From Eubacterium sp. (GTDB lineage Bacteria > Bacillota > Clostridia > Lachnospirales > Lachnospiraceae), in contig JAFRGL010000019.1 of NCBI GenBank assembly GCA_017433825.1, positions 1 through 64,000 on the forward strand: a stretch of DNA of 64,000 nucleotides, in the 5' to 3' direction. This document shows, one piece after another, positions 25,381 to 34,795 of the stretch; positions within the stretch are counted from its first letter, which is position 1; the number at the start of each line of letters is the position of its first letter. A program made the translations under genes and the position numbers. The notes below the pieces were generated by a model. The model was not told where the DNA came from. It worked only from the letters and a program-made list of their open reading frames with translations, and did not search any database.

Positions 25381-26517
25381 ATGAGAGGCGGAAAGAAGAC
25401 AATCGCGAGGGCTTTTGCGGCTGCGGCGGCTGTTCTGGCTGCAGCAGTACTTCTAACAGGATGCAAATCCGGTAAAACAGAATCAGGAAGCAGTAAATCC
25501 GGCGAAGAACAGATCTTCTTAACCGCGCCTCACAGAGGGAAAATCCAGCTGGAGTTTGCGCCGAAGACCAGTATCTTCCGGGGCGGCATGGCGGATAATT
25601 TCACGGTGGAGCATCATAAGGGCCAGGTGTCCTTCTGTGCTTTGGGCGACAACCTGATTCATGACGGTATCTTTACATACGCGCTGAACGCCCTGGGAGG
25701 GGACTTCAACTATCTGTATGAAGCAGTCCGTGACTACGTGCAGAGTGCAGATATCGCCATCCTCAACCACGAAACCATGCTGGTGGCGGACCCCGGGCAG
25801 ATAGGCGGATATCCGGCATTCGGTACGCCCTTGGGCGTGGGCGACGCGGTATTTAACGCGGGCTTCGATGTGGTAAGCTGCGCCACCAACCACTGCATGG
25901 ACAGGGGCGGCTACGCCGCAAATGTCACCCGGCAGTTCTACCGCGACCGGGGCATTGCCTGCATCGGCATCCAGGCCTACGACGAACCGGACTATATCCC
26001 GTACTGGATTGTGGAGCGCAACGGGCTGCGCATTGCCTTCCTCAATTATACCTACGGCACCAACGGTTATCCGATTCCGGATGATTTCCCGAACATGGTG
26101 CATACCCTGGATTCCGAATGGCAGGTGCGTTCTGATATCCAGGCAGCCTGCGCGGATTCCGACCTCCAGGTAATGTGCGTGCATATGGGAAATGAATATG
26201 ATTTCGAGCCTAATGACTACCAGAATTACTGGATGCAGGTCTTCATGGAAGAGGGCGTGGACGTGGTTATCGGCTCCCATCCCCATGTGCTGCAGCCCTA
26301 CGGCGTGCTGCAGGGGCCGAACGGACGGCAGATGCTGGTGTATTATTCCCTGGGCAATTTCATTTCCTGCCAGATTCCGGAAGAGTGCAAAATCGGGGGC
26401 ATGGCCCTCTTTACCGTGTCCGTTGACGGCAGGGGCGTGCATTTTAACTACGACCGCATGAAAACCCGCACCGTCCAGGAAGGGCTGTTCTACCACACGA
26501 TACTTTCGGAGACGTAA
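25381..26517 (+). CDS. CapA-family lipoprotein
   Basis: The lipoprotein signal ends VLLTGC (Cys28), placing the enzyme outside the membrane. The CapA/PGA_cap domain follows: FCALGDNLIHDGIF, ADIAILNHETMLVADPGQIG, CATNHCMDRGG, and VVIGSHPHVLQPYGVLQG, which carry the metal ligands of this calcineurin-like fold. CapA proteins act with poly-gamma-glutamate or related surface polymers. No capBC genes are nearby, so the substrate is unknown. GAGGTGG lies 7 bases before the start. It is the likely last gene of the membrane-protein operon and ends at a strong shared terminator. Confidence 0.85.
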   Translation: MRGGKKTIARAFAAAAAVLAAAVLLTGCKSGKTESGSSKSGEEQIFLTAPHRGKIQLEFAPKTSIFRGGMADNFTVEHHKGQVSFCALGDNLIHDGIFTYALNALGGDFNYLYEAVRDYVQSADIAILNHETMLVADPGQIGGYPAFGTPLGVGDAVFNAGFDVVSCATNHCMDRGGYAANVTRQFYRDRGIACIGIQAYDEPDYIPYWIVERNGLRIAFLNYTYGTNGYPIPDDFPNMVHTLDSEWQVRSDIQAACADSDLQVMCVHMGNEYDFEPNDYQNYWMQVFMEEGVDVVIGSHPHVLQPYGVLQGPNGRQMLVYYSLGNFISCQIPEECKIGGMALFTVSVDGRGVHFNYDRMKTRTVQEGLFYHTILSET

Positions 26518-26541
26518 ATCTCAGGCTTTGGCCGCAATATA

Positions 26542-26577
26542 AAAGGCAGGCTGCTTCGCAAGGCAGCCTGCCTTTTT
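26542..26577. terminator. Bidirectional intrinsic terminator
   Basis: GGCAGGCTGC (26545-26554) pairs perfectly with GCAGCCTGCC (26563-26572), flanked by AAAA on the left and TTTTT on the right, so it can stop the CapA transcript and the convergent TPM transcript. Confidence 0.88.
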
Positions 26578-26592
26578 AAGTTGTGTTGATAT

Positions 26593-28152
26593 TCAGAAGC
26601 TTCTTCCGCTGCCGGAATGGCTGGAACCCGAATGTCCCGAATAGCTGCTGGAGTAGGAAGAGCGCCCGCTGCTGCCGGAACTGCCACCGCTGTCCTTTGA
26701 CGGCGGATCGTATACCTCGGTCCTGGTGGTATGGGTGAATACATCCCTGGAGAAATGTATCTGGAAGGAACCCTGCTCGATGTAATTGCCTGCTTCCACA
26801 GCCTTTGCCACCGTCTTCATGGAAGAGCCCCTTATCGCCGTCGCGATTGCGCCTATGATAAGGCCGACGACTGCCGAGCCGACACCGCGGATGATATAAT
26901 CCATCTTTGTCCTGGGAAGATGCCCCTTGGACAGAAGACCCGACATGTCATCAACCCACCCTGACAGGCCTTCCGCGTATTCGCCGTCAACCATGAATGG
27001 CTCCAGATGGTCGTCAATCTTATTGGCCGTGCTTTCCGTATACAGACTCCTTACCGAATCGCCGGTACAGCAGGTCCACCAGCCCCGGTTGCCGGATTCC
27101 ATGCAGATGAAGATAACCGCGCCGTCCCTTTCAGGGCCGTAGCCGTAGCCGTTGAAATCATAGAAATCCGCTGCCAGCACCGCACGGGAGAAGCCGTAGC
27201 TGGTCACGTCGGTATAAATAACCAGGTCCTTCTGTTCGGCTTTACGGAACTCGTCGATTTTTCTGGAAAGCTCCGCCTCTTCCGACGCAGAGAGGATATC
27301 CGCATTGTCCACGACACGCGGCGCGTTCTCGTCATGGAAGAATTCGAAGGAAGAGGTATCCGCCGGGAACCAGTCGGGCAGGAAGGTAAGCGTATTGCCG
27401 GAAGGTTCGGTATCCGCCGGTGCCTGTGTGGGTTCCGGCGTGGTAATGATTTCCGGTGTGTTATCTGCCGAAGCTGCTTCAGGCGTGGGGGACGGCTCTT
27501 CAATCGTACCGCCGGAAGCGGCCTCCAGCAGTCCGTAAGGCGATTCATAGGGGCCGGTAAAGGAGATTTCCCCGTAGGTCAGCTTCTCCGGATAATCCGA
27601 TACGGCCGGGTCGTAGCCCATGCCATTCCCCGCGGCCTGCCGCACTTGTCCGGATGCCAGCTCGTAATAATCCGTAACCGCCTCCGTGTAATCACCGTCC
27701 GCGGCTTTCGTACGGAAAGCGATGGACAGCCTGTCCAGGGCCTCGGGGGTGAAGATATCGATGCCCCGGCCGTAGGTAAGGACCACAAAGCTTCCTTTTT
27801 CGATATCCGCCACCAGGATCATGCCGTCGTGGCTGCTGCCGTAGCCGAAATCATTCCTGGTGTAAAGGTAATCGGCATAGTGGAAGAGGTCCGTTTCCTC
27901 CGCGTAGGAGTCCGTATCCGCCAGGATAACCGGATAGTCGAACTGATCCTCAGGGATGGAATTGTAGATAACGTCGTCAATGTCGTCGATTTCGTCCTGG
28001 GACAGGGTTCCGGTGAAATCGTTCAGGCGGTAAAGCGTGTCATTGTAGGTGAAATCCTCACCGTCGTTTCCGGAAGCAAATGCCGGCATTGCCATGGCAA
28101 AGACCAGGAGGATGACCACCACAAGGGCTGCTTTCTTTTTGTTCTTCTTCAT
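26593..28152 (-). CDS. Double TPM-domain membrane protein with Gly/Ser-rich tail
   Basis: The 519-residue protein has a signal peptide (VVVILLVFAMAMPAFAS) and two TPM (DUF477) domains at about residues 40-190 and 285-420, the second beginning APRVVDNADILSASEEAELS. A membrane segment near 435-455 (VGSAVVGLIIGAIATAI) puts a short tail in the cytosol, ending SGHSGSSHSGSGRSF, the usual end of TPM proteins. Between the TPM domains lies a Pro/Thr linker (SPTPEAASADNTPEIITTPE). TPM proteins are linked to membrane protein or photosystem repair, but no activity is settled in Firmicutes. Its partner gene starts 12 bases upstream. Confidence 0.85.
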   Translation of the reverse strand: MKKNKKKAALVVVILLVFAMAMPAFASGNDGEDFTYNDTLYRLNDFTGTLSQDEIDDIDDVIYNSIPEDQFDYPVILADTDSYAEETDLFHYADYLYTRNDFGYGSSHDGMILVADIEKGSFVVLTYGRGIDIFTPEALDRLSIAFRTKAADGDYTEAVTDYYELASGQVRQAAGNGMGYDPAVSDYPEKLTYGEISFTGPYESPYGLLEAASGGTIEEPSPTPEAASADNTPEIITTPEPTQAPADTEPSGNTLTFLPDWFPADTSSFEFFHDENAPRVVDNADILSASEEAELSRKIDEFRKAEQKDLVIYTDVTSYGFSRAVLAADFYDFNGYGYGPERDGAVIFICMESGNRGWWTCCTGDSVRSLYTESTANKIDDHLEPFMVDGEYAEGLSGWVDDMSGLLSKGHLPRTKMDYIIRGVGSAVVGLIIGAIATAIRGSSMKTVAKAVEAGNYIEQGSFQIHFSRDVFTHTTRTEVYDPPSKDSGGSSGSSGRSSYSSSYSGHSGSSHSGSGRSF

Positions 28153-28164
28153 GTCCGCATCTCC

Positions 28165-29253
28165 TTACAGGAACACCAGGGTCAGCACGAAAAGCGCAAC
28201 CGCCGGAATCAGGAAGGAGAGAAGGAAGAAACGGCCCTTTCTGCCCTTGTCGGTGGGAACTTCGCCGATAACCTTGCCGGTCTGGCCGTTTACGGCGTAA
28301 TGGTAGGTTTTGCCATTGTATTCACTGTCGAACTGGTAAACCGGCAGCAGCAGGTACCGGGCTTTCACCTCCCCGGCATGCATGTTGTCGGCGGCAACCG
28401 TTACGCCGGAGAAACCGGCGGTGGTGGACATGGCCATGCCCTCCGCCGAAGTCTTAATCCGGGTAAGGATGCGGTTCTTCTGGCTTTCGGCCTCCAGATC
28501 GAAGCGGTCGGCCAGGTAGCCGGACAGGTAACGGACGTCGAAGGGCTTGAGCTCATTGAAATAGAAGGGCTCAAGGGAGTCCATCAGTGCATCGTCCATC
28601 CGTATGCTGGCGTCCGCGGGCACCTTGTTGAAATCCATGGTGACATTTCTCTGCAGGATGTAATGCCGGGTCTCCGTGATACGGTAATCACCGCGCCTGT
28701 AGGTTTTGGACTGCTGGCCGTTGAATTCGATGTCCCCGCCGTATTTGCAGGTATATACCCAGAAAGGCACATACACGCCCTGGACATCGCCGATTTTGGA
28801 CCGGTCAAACAGGTCCTTCGGTATGAAATGCTTGTTTCTGTAGAATTTCTTCACCGTTTCGGAAAGGTTCGGCGGTTCGACCTTGAACGGAATGATGCCG
28901 TCGGGCCTCAAGTCGCCGGATACCTGGCCGGTGATGACCACGTTGTTGCCGCAGTAGGGGCAGGTGGTGGCGGCCGTGGTTGCGTCCGCTACGATTTCCG
29001 CCCCGCAGGACCGGCAGACGTATACATTCATCTCGCCGGATGAGCCTTCGATACGCTCGTCCCGGATACCGGCCGTGCTGCGTCTTGGCGCGGCCTGTGC
29101 GTTGACGTCGAAATCACCGGCAGAAGCAGAGCCGAAGACTTTTTCGATATCAATCACCGTGCCGCAGAATTCGCAGGTGAGCTTCTGGGTTCCGGGCTTA
29201 AAGACCAAAGGCGCACCGCAGGCAGGACATTTCTGTTCAGACTGTGTGCTCAT
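28165..29253 (-). CDS. Zinc-ribbon membrane protein, partner of the TPM protein
   Basis: The 362-residue protein starts with two zinc ribbons: CPACGAPLVF with CEFCGTVID, then CRSCGAEIV with CPYCGNNVV, eight Cys in four CxxC pairs. A beta-rich middle (residues about 115-320) includes GVYVPFWVYTCKYGGDIEF. The protein ends with a single membrane helix (FFLLSFLIPAVALFVLTLVF) at the extreme C-terminus, so the ribbons should face the cytosol. In Firmicutes this architecture is often found beside TPM-domain genes, as here with 12 bases between. I infer a joint membrane complex; the function is unknown. Confidence 0.78.
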   Translation of the reverse strand: MSTQSEQKCPACGAPLVFKPGTQKLTCEFCGTVIDIEKVFGSASAGDFDVNAQAAPRRSTAGIRDERIEGSSGEMNVYVCRSCGAEIVADATTAATTCPYCGNNVVITGQVSGDLRPDGIIPFKVEPPNLSETVKKFYRNKHFIPKDLFDRSKIGDVQGVYVPFWVYTCKYGGDIEFNGQQSKTYRRGDYRITETRHYILQRNVTMDFNKVPADASIRMDDALMDSLEPFYFNELKPFDVRYLSGYLADRFDLEAESQKNRILTRIKTSAEGMAMSTTAGFSGVTVAADNMHAGEVKARYLLLPVYQFDSEYNGKTYHYAVNGQTGKVIGEVPTDKGRKGRFFLLSFLIPAVALFVLTLVFL

Positions 29254-29303
29254 CTGATATCCCCTTTTTATATTGTTAAGATGTACAGATTCAAAAGCTG
29301 CCG

Positions 29304-29338
29304 CGGATTATAAAGATGCATGAAGCGCTTATAATCCG
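29304..29338. repeat. Perfect 10-base inverted repeat upstream of the zinc-ribbon gene
   Basis: CGGATTATAA (29304-29313) and TTATAATCCG (29329-29338) flank 15 bases in the divergent region 29254-29568. TTATAA in each arm could double as a -10 element. Operator is the simplest reading. Confidence 0.45.
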
Positions 29339-29385
29339 GCCACTTTATATTATACTAATTTCCCCTTTTTTCTTCAATAATTATC

Positions 29386-29427
29386 TTGTACGGTTGATTT
29401 TGTTATTTTTTTGTCAATTCCGTACAA
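29386..29427. repeat. Inverted repeat upstream of the peptide transporter operon
   Basis: TTGTACGG (29386-29393) and CCGTACAA (29420-29427) are exact complements; the adjoining TTGA/TCAA extends the match with a 2-base offset. The spacer is T-rich. I see no confident promoter in the remaining bases up to the gene. Confidence 0.4.
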
Positions 29428-29568
29428 TAACAGCAGAGTATATTTTATAAAAATGCCACTTGTATTTTCGATTGGCTTACTATACAATACAGCCGACAAT
29501 TTAATAATGGGAGAAGAAGTAATTCTATTGTAACGTCTGTGCCCAGGCACAGGCGGGAGGAGAAATGT

Positions 29569-31110
29569 ATGAAAAAGATTACTGCACTTTTCCTGGCGGC
29601 GGCTCTTGCGGCGTGTGCACTCTGCGGATGCAAAGGTACAACCCCGGCAAATTCCGCCTCCAGCGATGAAACTACTGCTTCTTCCGGGGAAGCCGCAAAG
29701 ACTGAAATCGTTGTCGGTATTCCCCAGGATCTGGACAGTCTTGACCCATACCAGGTAGGTGCGGCAGGAACTCGAGAGGTCATGTTTAACGTCTATGAGG
29801 GTTTGGTAAAGCTGAACCCTGACGGCGACTATGTTGACGCCGTTGCATCCTCCCACAGCGTATCGGAGGACGGCCTGACTTACACATTTACACTTCGCGA
29901 CGGTGTGAAGTTCCACAACGGAAATGAAGTTACCGCCGACGATGTGCTCTATTCTTTCGAAACCTGCGCCGCCAATACGGTTAATGAATCCGTGAAGGCG
30001 GCGATTTCTGTTGCTGAGGTTTCTGTTTCCGGCAAAGACATCATCATCAAACTGCCGGAGGTGAACAGTGACTTCCTTGCTTACGTATCCAATGTTTACA
30101 TTACCCCTGCCGGATATACGGATCATGCGACTGCCCCCATGGGAACCGGACCCTTCAAGTTCAGTTCCTACAAAGTTCAGGACAGCTTTGTGGTGGTAAG
30201 AAATGATGATTACTACGGAACGCTTCCCGCGCTGACCAAGGTAACCTTCAAGATTTTCGCCAGCCAGAACGACCGCCTGAATGCCCTTCAGGCAGGTTCC
30301 ATCGACCTGGCCACCCATCTGACCAGCGACCATGTGGCCGTCATCCCGGATACCTACACCATTATGGACGGCACCATGAACCAGGCAGTTGCCCTTTACC
30401 TGAACAATGCCCGTGCGCCTTTTGACAATGAAAAGGTGCGTCAGGCCCTCTGGTATGCCATTGACATCGATAATGTGATGAATATGGCAGCCGGCGGCGG
30501 CGTTAAGATCGGTTCCTCCATGTTCCCGGCCTTCGGCAAATACTTCGATGCCTCCCTGGCGGACAAGTATTCCTACGATCCCGCCAAGGCAAAGGAACTG
30601 CTGAAGGAGGCCGGCTACGAGAACGGCTTTACCTTCAAGATTACCTACGCTACCGAGTACGAGCATCCCTACGGCGACATGGCTGCGGTAATCAAGGAAG
30701 ACCTGGCGAAGGTCGGCATTACCGCCGAGCTGGATCCCATCGAATGGAGCTCCTGGCTGACTGATGTATACCGTGGCAGGGAGTTTGAAACCACTCTGGT
30801 AGGCTTTGACACCAGCGTCCTTACCGCCAGCGGCATGCTGCAGCGGTGGACCAGCGAAGCAGGAAAGAACATGATTAACTTCAAGAACGCGGAGTATGAC
30901 GAGACCTTTGCCAAGGCACTGGCCGCTGCCTACGACGACGAGCTGCAGACTTCCCTGTTCAAGCGCTGTCTGGAAATCCTTAACGAAACAGCCGCAAATG
31001 TGTACATTGAGGACCTTCCCGAATATGTAGCCATCAATCCGGCCTTTACCGGATACGAATTCTACCCGCTGTATATTCTGGACATGTCCACCGTCCGTCC
31101 GGCACAGTAA
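29569..31110 (+). CDS. Peptide/nickel-type ABC transporter substrate-binding lipoprotein
   Basis: Start 29569 is chosen since GGGAGGAG lies 7 bases upstream and the signal peptide begins MKKITALFL; it ends CALCGC (Cys21). The 513-residue protein is an SBP_bac_5 family member: LDSLDPYQVGAAGTREVMFN, YTFTLRDGVKFHNGNEVTAD and APMGTGPFKFSSY are family hallmarks. It binds di- or oligopeptides (or nickel) outside the cell and hands them to the permease pair encoded next. Part of a complete five-gene dpp/opp operon; the ligand is not readable from sequence. Confidence 0.92.
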   Translation: MKKITALFLAAALAACALCGCKGTTPANSASSDETTASSGEAAKTEIVVGIPQDLDSLDPYQVGAAGTREVMFNVYEGLVKLNPDGDYVDAVASSHSVSEDGLTYTFTLRDGVKFHNGNEVTADDVLYSFETCAANTVNESVKAAISVAEVSVSGKDIIIKLPEVNSDFLAYVSNVYITPAGYTDHATAPMGTGPFKFSSYKVQDSFVVVRNDDYYGTLPALTKVTFKIFASQNDRLNALQAGSIDLATHLTSDHVAVIPDTYTIMDGTMNQAVALYLNNARAPFDNEKVRQALWYAIDIDNVMNMAAGGGVKIGSSMFPAFGKYFDASLADKYSYDPAKAKELLKEAGYENGFTFKITYATEYEHPYGDMAAVIKEDLAKVGITAELDPIEWSSWLTDVYRGREFETTLVGFDTSVLTASGMLQRWTSEAGKNMINFKNAEYDETFAKALAAAYDDELQTSLFKRCLEILNETAANVYIEDLPEYVAINPAFTGYEFYPLYILDMSTVRPAQ

Positions 31111-31148
31111 TGCCGGTGCCGGAAATCTGAAGAAAGGAGGCGGGATAA

Positions 31149-32090
31149 ATGAAATATATTACTAAAAAAGTCATTGCTCTCATTATTACATTGTTGATCG
31201 TTTCATTCCTGGCCTTTCTGGCATTTCAGATTATTCCCGGCGACCCGACCACAAGAATTTTAGGCAGCGAGGCCACCCCTGAAATGGCGGCCGCGCTGCG
31301 TGAACAGCTGGGCCTGAACAGGCCCATGCTGGTCCGGTATCTGGAATGGCTCGGCAATTTTGTCAGGGGCAATTACGGTATGAGCTATACCTACAAGGTT
31401 TCCGTAAACAGCCTTCTGGCGGACAAGCTGCCCATTACCATCATCCTTACAGCCCTTTCCTTTATCATTACCGGCATCGTGGCCATCCCCTTAGGAATCC
31501 TTGCCGGCAGTGTCAAAAACAAAATCATCGACAAAATCGTCATTATCATCGACCAGATTGTCATGAGCATACCGGCCTTCTTTATCGGCATGATTGTATG
31601 CTTCCTGTTCGGCATCATGTTCCGGTTCTTTATCCCCGGGCAGTTTGTTGCCCTGCAGGATGACTGGCGGGCGTGTATTGCCTATCTGGTCTTCCCGGCG
31701 GTATCCATCGCCATTCCCCGGATAGCCATGACCGTAAAGATGCTCCGAAGCTCAATCTTAAACCAGCTGGGACAGGATTACGTGCGGACGGCCAGAAGCC
31801 GGGGCAACAACCGCAGGCAGTACCTGTTCAAGCATGTTATCCGCAATGCCATGATCCCGGTCATCACCTTCCTGGCCGTATCTTTAGCGGAAATCATGAC
31901 CGGAACCATTATCATCGAGCAGGTATTTACCATTCCCGGCATCGGACGTCTCCTGATTTCCAGCATCGGCACCCGGGACTTCCCTGTTGTACAGGCAATC
32001 GTCGTACTGATTGCCGCATGGATTGTTATCGTCAATTTCGCGGCGGACATCGTCAACCAGGTGGTTGACCCCAGGCTGCGGAACCGGTAA
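31149..32090 (+). CDS. DppB/OppB-type ABC transporter permease
   Basis: The 313-residue protein has six hydrophobic segments and the family N-terminus (LAFQIIPGDPTTRILG). The ATPase-contact loop is DYVRTARSRGNNRRQYLFKH, followed by IIEQVFTIPGIGRLLISSI, both standard for DppB. It forms the transmembrane channel with the DppC partner 18 bases downstream. AAAGGAGG precedes the start at good spacing. Confidence 0.93.
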   Translation: MKYITKKVIALIITLLIVSFLAFLAFQIIPGDPTTRILGSEATPEMAAALREQLGLNRPMLVRYLEWLGNFVRGNYGMSYTYKVSVNSLLADKLPITIILTALSFIITGIVAIPLGILAGSVKNKIIDKIVIIIDQIVMSIPAFFIGMIVCFLFGIMFRFFIPGQFVALQDDWRACIAYLVFPAVSIAIPRIAMTVKMLRSSILNQLGQDYVRTARSRGNNRRQYLFKHVIRNAMIPVITFLAVSLAEIMTGTIIIEQVFTIPGIGRLLISSIGTRDFPVVQAIVVLIAAWIVIVNFAADIVNQVVDPRLRNR

Positions 32091-32108
32091 CGGATAGGGG
32101 GAGATACT

Positions 32109-32945
32109 ATGGAAACGAAAACAAAAGCAAAGAAGAAATTCTTCAAGGGAAACGCTTTTCTTTATATCGGCGGGATAATTACCGCAGTTATGCTGGCGGT
32201 GATTATCATCAGCTTTTTCTGGACGCCTTTTAATCCCACCGCAATGGATTCCGCGGCCAAGATGGCCGGCCCGAGTTCGATACACATTCTGGGTACCGAC
32301 AACCTGGGCAGGGACATCTTAAGCCGGATTATGAAGGGGGCCGGCACGACCTTCCTTATTGCCGTCTGTGTGGTGGCTATCGGCTGCATCTGCGGCATTA
32401 TTATCGGCTCCCTGTGCGGTTATTTCGGCGGCATCGCCGATGCCGTCCTCACCAGGGTGTGCGATACCATCACCGCATTTCCGGCCATCCTGCTTGCCCT
32501 GGTGATTATCAGCATCACCGGCGGGGGCACCATGAACGTGATAATCGTGCTGGGCATATTGTTTATTCCCAGCTTTGCCAGAATTGTCCGAAGCGAATAT
32601 GCCAGAATCCGGACGCAGAATTATATCGAAAGCGCCAGACTGATGGGCGCCTCCAGCTTCCGGATTATCTTCGTGCATATTCTGCCCAACACCATGGCCG
32701 TGCTTCTGCCGGCTATCACCATCGGCTTCAACAACGCGGTGCTTTCAGAGGCCAGCATGAGCTTTCTGGGAATCGGCGTAAAGCCGCCGGCGGCTTCTTT
32801 GGGCTCCATGCTCAGGGACGCACAGACGTATCTTCGGAATACGCCCTGGTACGCCATCAGCACCGGTATCGCCATCGCGCTTTTAATCCTGGGCTTCTCC
32901 CTGCTTTCCGAAGGACTGCAGCAGGCGTCCAGAAAGGAGGAGTAG
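32109..32945 (+). CDS. DppC/OppC-type ABC transporter permease
   Basis: The 278-residue second permease has the N-terminal membrane segment followed by IHILGTDNLGRDILSRIMKG, the DppC hallmark, and the EAA-type loop YIESARLMGASSFRIIFVHI. The end AISTGIAIALLILGFSLLSE is also typical. It pairs with the upstream permease. The gene is separated from the first ATPase gene by one base. Confidence 0.93.
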   Translation: METKTKAKKKFFKGNAFLYIGGIITAVMLAVIIISFFWTPFNPTAMDSAAKMAGPSSIHILGTDNLGRDILSRIMKGAGTTFLIAVCVVAIGCICGIIIGSLCGYFGGIADAVLTRVCDTITAFPAILLALVIISITGGGTMNVIIVLGILFIPSFARIVRSEYARIRTQNYIESARLMGASSFRIIFVHILPNTMAVLLPAITIGFNNAVLSEASMSFLGIGVKPPAASLGSMLRDAQTYLRNTPWYAISTGIAIALLILGFSLLSEGLQQASRKEE

Positions 32946-32946
32946 T

Positions 32947-33747
32947 ATGGCGGAGCTTTTGAAAATCACCGACCTCCTGATTCATTTCCACAATGCCGCG
33001 CCGGAGAGAAACGCGGTGGACGGCATATCCTTTTCCATTGACGAGGGCGATATTTTAGGCCTGGTAGGGGAGTCCGGCAGCGGGAAAACCGTGACTGCCA
33101 TGTCCCTTTGCGGCCTTTTAGATCTGAAGCAGGCGGACGTATCGGGAAGCATCCTGTTCCAGGGGGAAGAACTGGTAAACTGTTCCGAAGAATACCTGCT
33201 TTCCCTGCAGGGGGACGAAATCTCCGTGGTGTTCCAGGAGCCCATGTCCAGCATGAACCCGGTGATGAAGATCGGGCGCCAGGTGGAGGAAGCCTTACGG
33301 ATTCACGCGAACCTGACGAAGGAAGAACGGAAGGAAAAGGCCCTGCAGGCCCTGGCGGACGCCGAGCTGCCGAACCCGGAGGAGGTTTACAACAAATACC
33401 CCCACGAGCTTTCCGGCGGCATGCTGCAGCGGGCCATGATCGCCGCGGCAATCATCAACCGGCCGATGCTTCTTCTGGCGGATGAGCCCACCACGGCCCT
33501 GGACGTAACCATCCAGGCCCAGATCATCAAGCTTTTAAAGAAGCTGAACAAGGAAAACAACATGGCGATTCTTTTCATTAGCCACAACCTGCATGTGGTG
33601 CGCCAGCTGTGCGAGCGGGTGGCGGTTATGCAGAGGGGCAAGCTGGTGGAGGAAGGCGATGTAAATGAGATTTTCCGTAACCCGCAGCAGGAATACACGA
33701 AGAACCTGATTGCCGCGATTCCCACCCGGGAAAAACGGCTGTCCTGA
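32947..33747 (+). CDS. DppD/OppD-type ABC transporter ATPase
   Basis: The 266-residue ATPase has Walker A GESGSGKT, a Q-loop at [19 protein letters not shown], the signature [16 protein letters not shown] and Walker [15 protein letters not shown]. It is shorter than many DppD proteins (320 or more) and ends at TREKRLS, so the C-terminal FeS-binding extension found in some relatives is absent. The start is preceded by AAAGGAGGAG. It works as a heterodimer with the next gene product. Confidence 0.92.
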   Translation: MAELLKITDLLIHFHNAAPERNAVDGISFSIDEGDILGLVGESGSGKTVTAMSLCGLLDLKQADVSGSILFQGEELVNCSEEYLLSLQGDEISVVFQEPMSSMNPVMKIGRQVEEALRIHANLTKEERKEKALQALADAELPNPEEVYNKYPHELSGGMLQRAMIAAAIINRPMLLLADEPTTALDVTIQAQIIKLLKKLNKENNMAILFISHNLHVVRQLCERVAVMQRGKLVEEGDVNEIFRNPQQEYTKNLIAAIPTREKRLS

Positions 33748-33764
33748 AGTCAACAGGAGCAGAT

Positions 33765-34508
33765 ATGGCAGAAAAACCTGTATTGGAAGTTAAACATCTG
33801 AATACCTTTTACAAGGTCGGCCTTTCCCTGACCGCGAACAGGGCCCGGCGTGTGCAGGTGCTTAAAGACGTGGATTTCACGGTGTATGAGGGAGATATCG
33901 TAGGGCTGGTGGGAGAGTCCGGCTGCGGCAAATCCACATTGGCCAAGTCCATCCTGGGAATTGTAAAGGACATTGAAGGTGAAGTCATCAACCATACGAA
34001 GCATCCCCAGATGGTTTTCCAGGATCCTTTTTCTTCCCTGAACCCGGCGAAAACCGTGGGTTGGATTATGGAAGAGCCTTTGCGTATCCGCGGAGGCATG
34101 ACCCCCGAAGCAAGGAAGGAAGCTGTTTTTGACATGCTGCGGCGGGTAGAGCTTACCGAGGACCACGCGGACAGGCGGCCCTGGGAGCTTTCCGGCGGCC
34201 AGAAGCAGCGTGTAAGCATCGGTACGGCCCTCATTACCAGGCCGAAATTCGTCATCCTGGACGAGCCGGTGAGCGCCCTGGACGTGACCATCCAGGCCCA
34301 GATCCTGAAGCTTCTTCAGGAGCTGAAAAAGGATTTCGGCTTAAGCTACCTGTTCATCAGCCATGACCTGAACGTGGTGTACCAGCTGTGCAACCGGGTG
34401 CTGGTCATGAAGAAGGGTGAAATTGTGGAGCAGGGATACGTCGAGGAGGTATACGAGGACCCGAAGCATCCCTACACCAGACAGCTGCTGGAAGCAGCCG
34501 ACGCGTAA
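33765..34508 (+). CDS. DppF/OppF-type ABC transporter ATPase
   Basis: The 247-residue protein has Walker [11 protein letters not shown]-loop [19 protein letters not shown], signature [17 protein letters not shown] and Walker [14 protein letters not shown], followed by [20 protein letters not shown]. It completes the five-gene peptide importer. It is truncated at the C-terminus compared with 300-residue DppF proteins but all ATPase motifs are present. Downstream comes the palindromic element at 34527-34748. Confidence 0.92.
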   Translation: MAEKPVLEVKHLNTFYKVGLSLTANRARRVQVLKDVDFTVYEGDIVGLVGESGCGKSTLAKSILGIVKDIEGEVINHTKHPQMVFQDPFSSLNPAKTVGWIMEEPLRIRGGMTPEARKEAVFDMLRRVELTEDHADRRPWELSGGQKQRVSIGTALITRPKFVILDEPVSALDVTIQAQILKLLQELKKDFGLSYLFISHDLNVVYQLCNRVLVMKKGEIVEQGYVEEVYEDPKHPYTRQLLEAADA

Positions 34509-34526
34509 ATAGATTAGTTGAATTTT

Positions 34527-34748
34527 TTAATTACAAAAAGAGGCTTATGCGTTCAGCAATCTGTTCTGCATAGGCCTGTATTTTTCCCCAGGGGACCGCT
34601 CTCGCTTGTCCTCGCTCCAGCGGTACTACTGCTCTCATTCACATTCGTTCACGAATCGCAGAGTACCGGGGCTGCGGAGTCCCCTTCAGGAAATAATACA
34701 GGCTTATGCAGGGAAAACAGGCTGATATACAGCCTCTTTTGTAATTAA
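34527..34748. repeat. 222-bp palindromic element with long terminal inverted repeats
   Basis: The ends TTAATTACAAAAAGAGGC (34527-34544) and GCCTCTTTTGTAATTAA (34732-34748) are complementary apart from one extra A. Inside, GCATAGGCCTGTATT (34568-34582) pairs with AATACAGGCTTATGC (34695-34709) with one mismatch, and GGGGAC (34591-34596) with GTCCCC (34679-34684). Small hairpins include ACCGCT/AGCGGT (34595-34624), ATTCG/CGAAT and GGCTG-ATATA-CAGCC (34720-34734). There is no open reading frame of note. It may be a miniature transposable element or a highly structured RNA or terminator region at the end of the peptide transporter operon. No clear target-site duplication is visible. Confidence 0.7.
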
Positions 34749-34767
34749 AGAAAACCTGTGGTATACT
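34739..34767 (+). promoter_or_regulatory. Promoter formed at the right end of the palindromic element
   Basis: TTGTAA (34739-34744), inside the right terminal repeat, is 17 bases from TATACT (34762-34767). Transcription would begin near 34774, so the next gene cannot start much before its GGAAAGGAG (34781-34789). Confidence 0.6.
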
Positions 34768-34795
34768 GGGGAAAATGAGCGGAAAGGAGAATGTG

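Noticed and set aside
27007-29043. Open frame of 678 codons on the plus strand
   Set aside because: It covers the minus-strand TPM and zinc-ribbon genes, which have clear domains, Cys pairs and ribosome sites. The plus frame has no recognisable domain.
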